From JADFNO01 sp965369945 (GTDB lineage: Bacteria; Planctomycetota; Phycisphaerae; Phycisphaerales; SM1A02): DNA of 13,079 nucleotides. This document shows, piece by piece, positions 7,426 through 13,079 of this stretch. Made by a program: the position numbers and the translations under genes. The stretch covers positions 1-13,079 of the forward strand of contig CBDUST010000108.1 of the NCBI GenBank assembly GCA_965369945.1, given 5' to 3'. Every line of letters begins with the position of its first letter. The stretch's first letter is position 1. Below the pieces are notes generated by a model. The model did not search any database, was not told where the DNA came from, and saw only the letters and a list, made by a program, of their open reading frames with translations.

Positions 7426-9021
7426 TCACGAATCGGTCGCGTCGCTCGCCGCTTCGCTGGTTGCGGATTTTGCTTCGAGGATTCTAATGGTTTCCATCGC
7501 TTTGGCGTCTTTGCCCTTTTGGCGAGCGAGGTCCAGCGAGGTCTGCCCCTTCTTGTTCGTGGCGGTAACGTCCGCACCCGCGTCGAGCAGCACTTTGACC
7601 GTAGCAGGGGCCCCAAACCGTGCGGCCCACATCAGCGGGGTCATTCCCGTATCGTTCACCTGATTCACGTCTGCGTTCGCTGCGACCAGCGCGGCAACGA
7701 TCTCGGGATTGCTGAAAGGTCCAGCCGCCCAGCTCAAAGGGGTTGCGCCGATCGTCGTACCCCGTGTGTTGACATCAGCTCCCTTGGCAATGAGGGCTTT
7801 CACCACCTCGGTAGAACTTTGGCGCGTCTGCACAGCCGCCATCAGCGGGCTGCGACCGTCGTTATCCAGCGCTTCGAGATTCGCACCCGCCGCCAGCAGC
7901 ACACGAACGACCTCAGCCTTCTTGGCACGAGCGGCGATCCCCAGCAGCGTCGCGCCGTCGTTATCCAACAGCTCCAGGTTCTTGCCTTCCGTCACCGCCT
8001 GGGTGATCGCCTCAAGGTCGCCGGTTCTCGCGGCTGTGACGAGATCATCCTCAACCACCGTTGGGACCCGTTGAGTCGCGACTCGCGGATCGCTGCCGGC
8101 AGTAGCGATGCGCTGCTTGCGAAACGTCACGCTCACCTTGTTCGCTTGAGGATGATCGAGCTTGAAGTCGATCCTGCGGCTCCGTCGTTCGGACTGCAGT
8201 TGCTCCATAGGTAGATACACCACGTGCTCAAGGCGAGCTTCATCGTCCAAATCTACGATCCACGGCGAGTTCACGCCGAGAACCCTAAAAGCCTGCTCGT
8301 CCAATGCCCGGATCACAACCCGGCCGTCGCTCGTCTTCGCCAGATCGATGAACTTCGGCTCGATCTCGACGTAAGCGACCACGGCAACAGACACCGGCAC
8401 ACGCAACACCGGCTGACCCTCGACAATGAAGTCCACGCGCTTGGATTGGCGGCGTCCGCCGACCGACCCGGCCTTCATCTGAACCTCGACTTCGACAGAC
8501 TCACCCGGCTGGAGTTCCTTGTTCCTGGGACAATTCGTCGTCGTGCAGCCGCAGTTGGCCTTGCAGTTGATGACCTTCACCGGCTTGTCGCCGGTGTTGA
8601 TCAGCCGGATGATCCCCTTCGCCTGTTGCCCGGTCCCGATCTCTCCGAGGTCAAGCGAGACTGGTTCGGCCTTGACGATCAGCTCTTCCGACTCACCGGA
8701 GACTGGCAGCTGGGTCGGTAAAGTCTTGCGCTCGGTCTTGCTAGCCGATGCTTGTACGTCGCGTCGCGGCGGAGCGTCCTGGTTGACCGCCGTATTGACC
8801 AATGCCGTCTGCACGCTCGCCGGTGGCGACCCCAGCTCGGGCTCCTCCTGCGGCGCTGCGTTGCTCTGCTCATCCGGCTGAGTCGTGGTGGTGGACGTCG
8901 CTTCACCCTGATCGCTAGCCGGGCTCGCTGATTCGCTCGCATCGCTATCCGAGCAGCCGCCCATCGCCAGGACCAATACACACAACAGAGCCGCAAAACT
9001 GCGATTTACGTTCGTAAGCAT
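7426..9021 (-). CDS. Lipoprotein with DUF1573 domain and C-terminal ankyrin repeats
   Basis: A 531-residue predicted surface or periplasmic lipoprotein. Residues 1-22 are a signal peptide with lipobox AMGGC (Cys23), followed by a low-complexity Ser/Thr/Glu/Gln linker (24-110). Residues about 118-218 are a DUF1573 (Ig-like, ASH-related) domain: VSLDLGEIGTGQQAKG, NTGDKPVKVINC and the Cys cluster CKANCGC...NC (153-164). A second beta-rich stretch (219-303) looks like a further domain of this kind. Residues about 324-516 hold five to six ankyrin repeats, e.g. DNDGRSPLMAAV, GATPLSWAA, DTGMTPLMWAA, NKKGQTSLDLA. The start at ATG 9019-9021 has GGGAG 5 nt ahead; ATG 9042 would add seven residues. Both domain types bind proteins, so a scaffold role in the periplasm is plausible; no enzyme motif is seen. 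It ends in its own terminator and is divergent from the TM2 gene. Confidence 0.88.
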   Translation of the reverse strand: MLTNVNRSFAALLCVLVLAMGGCSDSDASESASPASDQGEATSTTTTQPDEQSNAAPQEEPELGSPPASVQTALVNTAVNQDAPPRRDVQASASKTERKTLPTQLPVSGESEELIVKAEPVSLDLGEIGTGQQAKGIIRLINTGDKPVKVINCKANCGCTTTNCPRNKELQPGESVEVEVQMKAGSVGGRRQSKRVDFIVEGQPVLRVPVSVAVVAYVEIEPKFIDLAKTSDGRVVIRALDEQAFRVLGVNSPWIVDLDDEARLEHVVYLPMEQLQSERRSRRIDFKLDHPQANKVSVTFRKQRIATAGSDPRVATQRVPTVVEDDLVTAARTGDLEAITQAVTEGKNLELLDNDGATLLGIAARAKKAEVVRVLLAAGANLEALDNDGRSPLMAAVQTRQSSTEVVKALIAKGADVNTRGTTIGATPLSWAAGPFSNPEIVAALVAANADVNQVNDTGMTPLMWAARFGAPATVKVLLDAGADVTATNKKGQTSLDLARQKGKDAKAMETIRILEAKSATSEAASDATDS

Positions 9022-9206
9022 GGCATCTCCCACCGCTTTCATGTTTCTTGAACCTTCGTATGGACCTAGATCGTTTCGCTCAATACCCGCGTGAGTCGAC
9101 CCGGCTCTGATCCGGGTGGCGTCCGTGACTCTATGCGAGCCCCCCTCCGTGAGGGACCTCATTGTAACCAATACCTACCACACACGGCTGTATTCGCCAG
9201 AAATCT
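9022..9206. other. Divergent intergenic region between the lipoprotein and TM2 genes
   Basis: Probable promoter region for both genes. On the minus strand TACAAT (complement of 9161-9166) is a good -10 candidate, but no matching -35 is visible 17 bp upstream. Within the lipoprotein's presumed 5' leader are two small hairpins: ACCCGG/CCGGGT (9099-9104/9112-9117) and CCCTC/GAGGG (9143-9147/9151-9155). They match no riboswitch I recognise. Confidence 0.4.
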
Positions 9207-9506
9207 GTGGCAAGATCCCCCCAAATACCTTTCGTGAAGAGCACAGCAGTCAGCTATCTTCTCTGGCTTCTCGGCGGATTTGGGGTTCTAGGACTCCACC
9301 GGTTCTACCTCGGCCGCTGGGTGACCGGCCTTATTTGGCTCCTAACGGGGGGTCTGATGGGCATTGGGGCCATAATCGACCTGTTCCTGATCCCTTCAAC
9401 GGTCCGGATCGAGAACCTCACCCGGCACCTGCTCAGCCACGGCCAGGGGGAGCAGCCACAGATCAACACAGATGGACCCGGATTAGAGATGGGACGCTCG
9501 ACCTGA
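9207..9506 (+). CDS. TM2-domain membrane protein
   Basis: A small inner-membrane protein of 99 residues. Residues 11-63 form a TM2 domain: a first helix YLLWLLGGFGVLGLHRFYLG (17-36) with the signature GxxGLHRFYLG, a polar turn, then a second helix ending in the conserved IIDLFLIP (56-63). The function of bacterial TM2 proteins is not established. The start is uncertain: GTG 9207 is the earliest in-frame candidate with no Shine-Dalgarno, and GTG 9234 would give VKSTAVSYLL directly at the first helix. The tail (about residues 83-99, QPQINTDGPG...) is encoded by a 10-bp periodic DNA repeat and is probably not original protein sequence. Confidence 0.8.
   Translation: MARSPQIPFVKSTAVSYLLWLLGGFGVLGLHRFYLGRWVTGLIWLLTGGLMGIGAIIDLFLIPSTVRIENLTRHLLSHGQGEQPQINTDGPGLEMGRST
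9456..9493. repeat. 10-bp periodic repeat (CACAGATnnA type) at the TM2 3' end
   Basis: CCACAGAT, CAACACAGAT, GGACCCGGAT and TAGAGATGGG follow one another with GAT recurring at a 10-bp step. It overlaps the last codons of the TM2 gene. I recall similar CACAGAT-period repeats scattered in many environmental bacterial genomes, but cannot verify that here. Confidence 0.55.
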
Positions 9507-9700
9507 GGAGCCCGATTTCACCTGTTCCGATTTCGTCGGGACAAATCTGTGCGCGCTCTAACTCTCTGAAACCGACAAACGAAGATTCATCCGATCGTCG
9601 ATTGGCGCCCGCTATGAAGGATCTACACACGCAAAATCGCCAAACGGCAAGCGTGGCGCGCGCTGAAGTTGCCGCGCTCGCGCTAACGATCGTTAACGGA

Positions 9701-9762
9701 GCTTAACTTTGGCTTCCGGAGGCTTAACTTTGCTTATCCGAGCGAGTTTGGAGCCTAACTTT
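9701..9762 (+). repeat. Three direct copies of GCTTAACTTTG
   Basis: GCTTAACTTTG occurs at 9701-9711 and 9722-9732, and as GCCTAACTTTG at 9752-9762, with start-to-start steps of 21 and 30 bp. Each is preceded by GGA or GGAG. A 12-bp palindrome (9684-9695) lies just upstream and shares the TTAAC theme. The function is unknown: a protein-binding array or decayed tandem repeat. Confidence 0.6.
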
Positions 9763-9825
9763 GCTCAAATCGGCACTTGCAAAAAGCGAGCGGCGTGTTT
9801 AGCGCGCGCCAGCGTCGCCGTTTTT

Positions 9826-9880
9826 GAAGAAGGAGATTCACCGCCGAGGCACGGAGAACGCAGAGGGGAAGGGGAGAGGC
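9826..9880. repeat. Purine-rich repeat of CGAGGCACGGAGAACGCAGAGG type
   Basis: From GAAGAAGGAGATTCACCG to GGGGAGAGGC the plus strand is almost all purine with GAG or GGAG recurring about every 8-10 bp. It looks like a dispersed repeat relative of the CACAGAT-type element at 9456. This family assignment is from memory and not verified. Confidence 0.45.
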
Positions 9881-10041
9881 ATGTAAGTGCAAGGAGCGAG
9901 CCGCGGCGTCCACGCCCGCGGTTCGCGTGTCAGTTGAATGTGTTGACGTTGCGCGAAGTAAGTGCACGGCGTGCGGGCGAGACCGGGCTCGGAGACGAGC
10001 GGGCTCGCTGGGGTCGCGCGCCTTCAATTCAATGCGTGACG

Positions 10042-10391
10042 CTAAAGCGGCTTCCACAGGCCGATGGTGTTGCCATCCGGGTCGGCCAGCCACGCAAAGT
10101 GCCCCATGCCCGGCACCTCGGCGGGCGGAATAATGGTCTTGCCGCCGAGACTTTGGGCCTTGTCAAGATACGCTTGAAGGTCATCGACCTGAACGTAGAA
10201 GAGTCACATAGTTGTGCGGTTCATGGCCAAGCGAAGTGATATGACCTGCGATGCCTTCGTCTGAGCCGGTCGAGATCATCGCCGCCGGCCCGGCCGCGTC
10301 GATCTTCCATTGGAACAATTCGCCAAAGAATTGCTGCGTCGTCCCGGAATCACGGCAACCGATCTCAAAGTGGAACAACAGGACTAGGCAT
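10042..10391 (-). pseudogene. VOC-family (glyoxalase-like) gene broken by two one-base insertions
   Basis: Reading on the minus strand, ATG 10389-10391 has a perfect AAGGAG (complement of 10399-10404) 7 nt ahead and starts MPSPVV, then an extra C at 10372-10373 closes the frame. After removing it, the protein continues HFEIGCRDSGTTQQFFGELF up to HEPHNYVT. A second extra base at about 10201 shifts the frame again; removing it gives FYVQVDDLQAYLDKAQSLGG and the ending HFAWLADPDGNTIGLWKPL. The repaired protein is 115 residues, the normal size of a single-unit VOC protein (two beta-alpha-beta-beta-beta modules), and the 350-bp span is exactly 116 codons plus 2. An annotator would see only a 72-residue fragment from GTG 10399. 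Two sequencing errors are the alternative. The family binds metal via His/Glu; the substrate is unknown. Confidence 0.85.
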
Positions 10392-10506
10392 CGTTTCACT
10401 CCTTAGGCGAATTTGTCTGTCTGTCATGTGATAGTTGCTTGAGTACTTCAGTAAAGCGGGGGCGGTGTCATGCTGAGGGTTGTGCGCATAGAGCGATCCG
10501 GCGCGT
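10392..10506. other. Spacer between VOC pseudogene and left REP pair
   Basis: It holds the pseudogene's intact ribosome-binding site (10399-10404) and presumably its old promoter. I see no other gene or clear promoter. Confidence 0.4.
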
Positions 10507-10590
10507 GTCGCCCCGGGCTTCTCCCGGGGGTGGTATTGCGATTGACGTTGTTTGCGCGCCACCCCCCCCGGCGGAGCCGGGGGCTAATGG
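10507..10590. repeat. REP-pair (BIME-like) element A
   Basis: Two hairpins face each other across a 27-bp spacer (10531-10557). Left: CCCCGGG-CTTCT-CCCGGGG (10511-10529). Right: CCCCCGGC-GGA-GCCGGGGG (10565-10583), followed by CTAATGG, so that on the minus strand it begins CCATTAGCCCCCGGC. The spacer differs at one base from that of element B. The pattern of a short TTAG-type head before a GC-rich hairpin resembles REP sequences recognised by RAYT transposases. Confidence 0.8.
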
Positions 10591-11045
10591 GAAGAACGCG
10601 TGGGGATGGGTTCGTGTTTCAGGGGGCGATGGCCGGCGTGTCGCTGCACGAAGTCGATCCGCGCTTCCAGTACGTTTTCGTCGAAGCAGAATCGTTTGTC
10701 GTACCCGCTGGTCCAAATCCGTCCGCAATTAACCGCCTGGCGCATGCGTGTCTTGAGTCGCCCGACCATCGTCGCGACACCATCATCTCCGTGCGTAACA
10801 ATCCAATGTGCATGCCATGACTCGATGCTGACAGCGTGAAGGTGATACCCAAATTCCTTCGTGGCCGAGACGACCGCTGTAAAAAGCTTTTCTTGCTGGC
10901 CGCTGTCAAAGAAGACCGGCGATGAGCTCAGTAGGCCTCTGCTGTGTTTAAGAAGCTTGGGGTTACCACCGAGAATGATCCCGCGTTCGACGAAACCGCG
11001 CACATCTCCTGGAAGCCACGTTCCATAGGAAGTCGTGGTAATCAT
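10584..11045 (-). CDS. REP-associated Y1 (IS200-like) transposase
   Basis: A 153-residue single-strand HUH endonuclease-type transposase. Beginning MITTTSYGTWLPGDVRGFVE, it has the first beta strand and loop common to a RAYT-like subgroup. LHAVSIESWHAHWIVTH (69-85) is the central strand with the metal-binding HxH pair (H78, H80). WTSGYDKRFCFDE (111-123) and ARIDFVQRHAGHR (128-140) follow. In relatives the latter segment usually reads like xDYVxxNP and its Tyr is the nucleophile; here it is Phe132, so activity is doubtful; Y115 is the nearest Tyr. The start is unclear: no Shine-Dalgarno; ATG 11045 and GTG 11066 both fit, while an ATG at 11156 would put residues 1-18 inside element B. The stop TAG (10584-10586) is formed by element A. 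No other transposase is present. Confidence 0.8.
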   Translation of the reverse strand: MITTTSYGTWLPGDVRGFVERGIILGGNPKLLKHSRGLLSSSPVFFDSGQQEKLFTAVVSATKEFGYHLHAVSIESWHAHWIVTHGDDGVATMVGRLKTRMRQAVNCGRIWTSGYDKRFCFDENVLEARIDFVQRHAGHRPLKHEPIPTRSSH

Positions 11046-11102
11046 CGTCGCGAGGAGATTAGACACGCCGGCATGATAACTGGTATGCCCGTTAGCGCCC
11101 CC

Positions 11103-11209
11103 GTTAGCCCTGGGCTTCGCCCGGGGGTGGGATTGCGATTGACGTTGTTTGCGCAACGGTCCGCCCGGCCACCCGTCCGACCCCCCCGGCGGAGCCAGGG
11201 GCTAACGGG
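11103..11209. repeat. REP-pair (BIME-like) element B
   Basis: Left hairpin GTTAG + CCCTGGGC-TTC-GCCCGGGG (11103-11127), a 27-bp spacer (11128-11154) one base different from element A, a GC-rich insertion (11155-11180), and right hairpin CCCCCGGC-GGA-GCCAGGGG followed by CTAACGGGA (11183-11209). The right half read on the minus strand is CCGTTAGCCCCTGGCTCCGCC, close to the left half CCGTTAGCCCTGGGCTTCGC, so the two are inverted REP copies. Confidence 0.82.
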
Positions 11210-11269
11210 AAGATTGCGCGGCGGGTGGGTAGGAGGGCGTGCCGTGGCTTTTTCGATTATCGAGCGCTG

Positions 11270-11299
11270 TTCGCCCCCGGTGTGTTCACCGGGGGCGAA
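11270..11299. repeat. Perfect 13-bp stem hairpin (GCCCCCGGTG type)
   Basis: TTCGCCCCCGGTG (11270-11282), loop TGTT, CACCGGGGGCGAA (11287-11299). There is no T-run on either side, so it is not a normal intrinsic terminator. Its core CCCCCGGTG/CACCGGGGG differs from the REP hairpins nearby, suggesting a second dispersed repeat family. Confidence 0.8.
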
Positions 11300-11356
11300 A
11301 TGACGGCGGGCGGGTTGTCCGGGTGTGGGTTTTGGTCGTATGCTCGTCGTGCGATC

Positions 11357-12556
11357 ATGACACTGGAATCGTTGCCGGAACATCTTCGTCTGCCACATTT
11401 GCGGCCACTGCAACCGATGCCGGTGCGCAAGGACGGCAAAGCGTTCATCGCTTTGCGGGACCCGGCGATGCTCTCCAAGCAGACGATGATCGTCCCGGCC
11501 CAGGCGATGGCGGTGCTTCAGCAGTTCCAGGGGCAGCGACCCATCGACGAGATCGCCCAACAGATCAACGGCAATGTCGATCAGCTGATCGCACTCGCTA
11601 AGGAATTGGACAAGCTCGGCCTGCTTTGGGGACCAACATTCGAGCAACTCGAAGCAGAGTTGAAAGAGAAGCTCGAAAGCGAGGGCGCGTTCCCGGTTAC
11701 CGCATCACGCACAATGGGTAAGGACGAGACCGAGTGCCGCACGGCAATTGAGGGTTACCTAGACCAGACCGACGATCCGGAACTTGAGTCACCGGCTGCG
11801 GGGATCGTCGCACCGCACTTGGATTACGAACGGGGCTGGCCAAACTATGCGGCTGCTTATTATGGATTCAAGGACCTTGACCCACCTGACCGCGTGGTAA
11901 TTCTGGGTACGAATCATTTCGGGTTGGGCGACGGCGTGGTGATGTCGGAGTACGGCTTCGATTCGCCGATGGGTCGCAACCCCGCGGACTCGACGGTGAT
12001 CGGCATGTTGGTGGAGCAATTTGGTCGTCCGCTGATCGTCGATCAGCTCGATCACCTTGCCGAGCATTCGATTCAGCTTCAACTGCCGTGGGTGCATTAC
12101 TTCTTTGGCGACGTGCCGATTGTCGCGGCGTTGATTCCCGACCCCCTGACGCCGATGATTGCCGACGACGATCAGCGTGTTCGGGGTGAGGATTTCGTCA
12201 CAGCGTTGGGGGAGGCTTTGGGTGAGGTTGGCGGAACCACGCGCTTTGTGGCCTCCAGCGATCTGAGCCACGTGGGCCCACAGTTCGGCGAGCCGCGTGC
12301 GGTGGATGAACAGCGCCGCTTCGACGTCGAGCGACACGATCGGGAGATGCTGGTGAAGTATCTCAGCGGTGATGCTGAGGAGTTTCTCTCGGCAATGCGA
12401 TGGAACAAGAATCCCACGCGCTGGTGCAGCGTCGGGAACATGGCCGCGATGTTGGCGCTGATCGAACCGAAGACGGTCGAGCTGATTGATTATCGCCAAG
12501 CGTATGACGAACGGGGCTTTGCGATGGTCAGCAGCGCCTCGCTCGCCTTGGCGTGA
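11357..12556 (+). CDS. amrB: Memo-family protein (AmmeMemoRadiSam system protein B) with extra N-terminal domain
   Basis: A 399-residue protein of the Memo superfamily, an extradiol-dioxygenase-like fold of unknown bacterial function, often found with AMMECR1 and radical SAM partners (not seen in this window). Memo landmarks are APHLDYERGW (152-161, H154), LGTNHFG (183-189, H187), AEHSIQLQLPW (235-245, H237), SSDLSHVGP (300-308) and WCSVGN (356-361, C357), covering the His/His/Cys site known from human Memo. Residues about 15-92 form a separate helical, PqqD-like or winged-helix-like domain (PVRKDGKAFIALRD, then AVLQQFQGQRPIDEIAQQ...DKLGLL) before a coiled-coil-like linker (93-112). ATG 11357 is chosen because upstream in-frame starts (11225, 11300) read through the hairpin and repeats; it has no Shine-Dalgarno. 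dtd follows 16 nt later, probably in one operon. Confidence 0.87.
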   Translation: MTLESLPEHLRLPHLRPLQPMPVRKDGKAFIALRDPAMLSKQTMIVPAQAMAVLQQFQGQRPIDEIAQQINGNVDQLIALAKELDKLGLLWGPTFEQLEAELKEKLESEGAFPVTASRTMGKDETECRTAIEGYLDQTDDPELESPAAGIVAPHLDYERGWPNYAAAYYGFKDLDPPDRVVILGTNHFGLGDGVVMSEYGFDSPMGRNPADSTVIGMLVEQFGRPLIVDQLDHLAEHSIQLQLPWVHYFFGDVPIVAALIPDPLTPMIADDDQRVRGEDFVTALGEALGEVGGTTRFVASSDLSHVGPQFGEPRAVDEQRRFDVERHDREMLVKYLSGDAEEFLSAMRWNKNPTRWCSVGNMAAMLALIEPKTVELIDYRQAYDERGFAMVSSASLALA

Positions 12557-12572
12557 TCAGGATTGGTCGATC

Positions 12573-13028
12573 ATGATCGCAGTGGTACAGCGAGTTGACG
12601 AGGCGTGTGTGAGCGTCGCCTCGCCGCCATATGAGGCCCGGATCGGGCGCGGGCTGTGTGTGTTGCTGGGGGTCGAGCGGGGCGACGGCGAAACGCAGGC
12701 CGAATGGATCGCCGGGAAGCTCGCCCGGCTTCGAATCTTCCCCGACGAACAAGACAAGATGAACCGGTCGGTGCGAGATATCGGCGGGTCGGTGCTACTG
12801 GTCAGTCAGTTCACATTGGCGGGATCGTGCGCCAAGGGCAATCGCCCGAGTTTTGCCGGCGCTGCTGAGCCTCGGATCGGTGAAGCGTTATATGAATCGG
12901 TGGTCCGGCTGCTGCGATCCAACTACGAGCTGAGGGTCGAGACCGGCGTTTTCGGGGCGAAAATGCAGTTGAGCCTCGTCAATAACGGGCCCGTGACGTT
13001 GATCGTTCAACAAGGTCCGCAGCGTTAG
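12573..13028 (+). CDS. dtd: D-aminoacyl-tRNA deacylase (DTD)
   Basis: This dimeric cytoplasmic enzyme hydrolyses D-amino acids (and glycine mischarged on tRNA-Ala) from tRNA, guarding translation. The 151 residues match the full family length. It begins MIAVVQRVDEACVSV, with GxGLCVLLGVERGD (26-38), then SQFTLAGSCAKGNRPSF (78-94) containing the SQFTL active-site motif, and ends with the cross-subunit motif NNGPVT (137-142, usually NDGPVT or similar), whose Gly-Pro provides chiral selection. AGGA (12559-12562) lies 10 nt before ATG. Placed 16 nt after the Memo-like gene, it is probably translated from the same transcript. No terminator is visible in the remaining 51 bp. Confidence 0.95.
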   Translation: MIAVVQRVDEACVSVASPPYEARIGRGLCVLLGVERGDGETQAEWIAGKLARLRIFPDEQDKMNRSVRDIGGSVLLVSQFTLAGSCAKGNRPSFAGAAEPRIGEALYESVVRLLRSNYELRVETGVFGAKMQLSLVNNGPVTLIVQQGPQR

Positions 13029-13079
13029 AGCGGTTCGACTGAAGACGTAGCGGCTCCGGTGGCATGGGCATCCTGCCCG

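Larger units (their letters stand above)
9507..10041. other. 535-bp gene-free region with short repeats
   Basis: No convincing gene is seen on either strand. The region holds a 12-bp perfect palindrome TAACGATCGTTA (9684-9695), three GCTTAACTTTG copies (9701-9762), a purine-rich repeat (9826-9880), the duplicated 9-mer GTAAGTGCA (9883-9891 and 9958-9966), and a very GC-rich part with imperfect inverted repeats around CCGCGGCGTCCACGCCCGCGG (9901-9921). The open frames are of low complexity and unlike the neighbours. Confidence 0.6.
10507..11209. mobile_element. REP-RAYT-REP unit: Y1 transposase flanked by two REP pairs
   Basis: A 703-bp unit in which a Y1 transposase gene (minus strand) lies exactly between direct copies of a two-hairpin repeat (A 10507-10590, B 11103-11209). 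The transposase stop codon falls in element A. This is the classic arrangement of REP-associated tyrosine transposases (RAYTs), which are vertically kept and seed REP sequences. No target-site duplication or IS-type end was identified. Confidence 0.75.
11046..11356. other. Repeat-rich gap between the transposase and the Memo-like gene
   Basis: It holds two CGTTAGC copies (11094-11100 and 11102-11108), REP pair B, a C/G-rich 26-bp insertion relative to element A, and the perfect hairpin at 11270-11299. It must also hold the promoter of the Memo-like gene, but I find no clear -35/-10 and no Shine-Dalgarno before 11357. Confidence 0.5.

Noticed and set aside
7381..8214. 277-codon plus-strand frame opposite the ankyrin gene
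   Set aside because: Long open antisense frames are common in GC-rich DNA; the minus strand shows lipoprotein, DUF1573 and ankyrin motifs.
9116..9706. 196-codon plus-strand frame spanning the TM2 gene in another frame
   Set aside because: Pro/Arg-rich with no domain, while the overlapping frame encodes an unmistakable TM2 domain.
9680..9770. Possible CRISPR array from repeated GCTTAACTTTG
   Set aside because: Repeats are 11 bp with unequal 10- and 19-bp gaps and no cas genes; far from CRISPR dimensions.
9709..10239. 176-codon plus-strand frame across repeats and the VOC pseudogene
   Set aside because: It crosses several repeats and is antisense to the reconstructable VOC protein; no family features.
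11225..11356. 44-residue N-terminal extension of the Memo-like protein
   Set aside because: It translates the perfect hairpin and repeat flank and shows no conserved pattern; ATG 11357 starts a plausible domain.
11789..12499. 236-codon minus-strand frame opposite the Memo-like gene
   Set aside because: Antisense shadow of a conserved gene with all Memo motifs.
13029..13079. GGCATGGGCATCCTGCCCG at the right edge as a possible dispersed repeat
   Set aside because: It looks like part of an inverted repeat, but the window ends inside it, so it cannot be judged.

Overview
The window is about 13 kb of moderately GC-rich bacterial DNA carrying mostly housekeeping genes, with one repeat-rich accessory island. 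A single-chain glycyl-tRNA synthetase, a DUF1573 lipoprotein with ankyrin repeats, two adjacent bactofilins (one with a zinc ribbon), a Memo-family protein with an extra N-terminal domain, and a small Y1 transposase bracketed by REP-like hairpins together suggest a planctomycete-like bacterium, possibly of the Phycisphaerae. This is inferred from gene content; no marker gene was aligned.

Left part (1-4911): the 3' end of glyQS runs off the left edge. Next is a MarR-family regulator followed by a secreted MBL-fold metallohydrolase. The same perfect palindrome, GTTGTATATACAAC, lies before each gene. In front of marR it covers the -10 box of a good sigma70 promoter, so a two-gene autoregulated circuit is likely. 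The hydrolase ends at a strong intrinsic terminator and converges on dinB (Pol IV, minus strand). Two plus-strand bactofilins follow.

Middle part (4917-9506): on the minus strand lie an M32 carboxypeptidase and a CPBP membrane protease 29 nt behind it, probably one transcript. Upstream of them, also on the minus strand and closed by its own terminator, is the DUF1573-ankyrin lipoprotein. A small TM2-domain membrane protein is transcribed divergently from it.

Accessory island (about 9456-11300): this stretch has no intact gene except the Y1 (RAYT-like) transposase. It holds a 10-bp periodic repeat that supplies the TM2 C-terminus, three copies of GCTTAACTTTG, a purine-rich repeat, a VOC/glyoxalase pseudogene broken by two one-base insertions, two REP-pair (BIME-like) elements flanking the transposase, and a separate 13-bp perfect hairpin.

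Right part (11357-13028): a Memo-like protein (AmmeMemoRadiSam system protein B) with an N-terminal helical domain is followed 16 nt later by D-aminoacyl-tRNA deacylase, probably as an operon. I saw no tRNA, rRNA or CRISPR. The strongest leads are the MarR/MBL twin-operator circuit with its unusual metal site, the zinc-ribbon bactofilin pair, and the REP-RAYT-REP unit.
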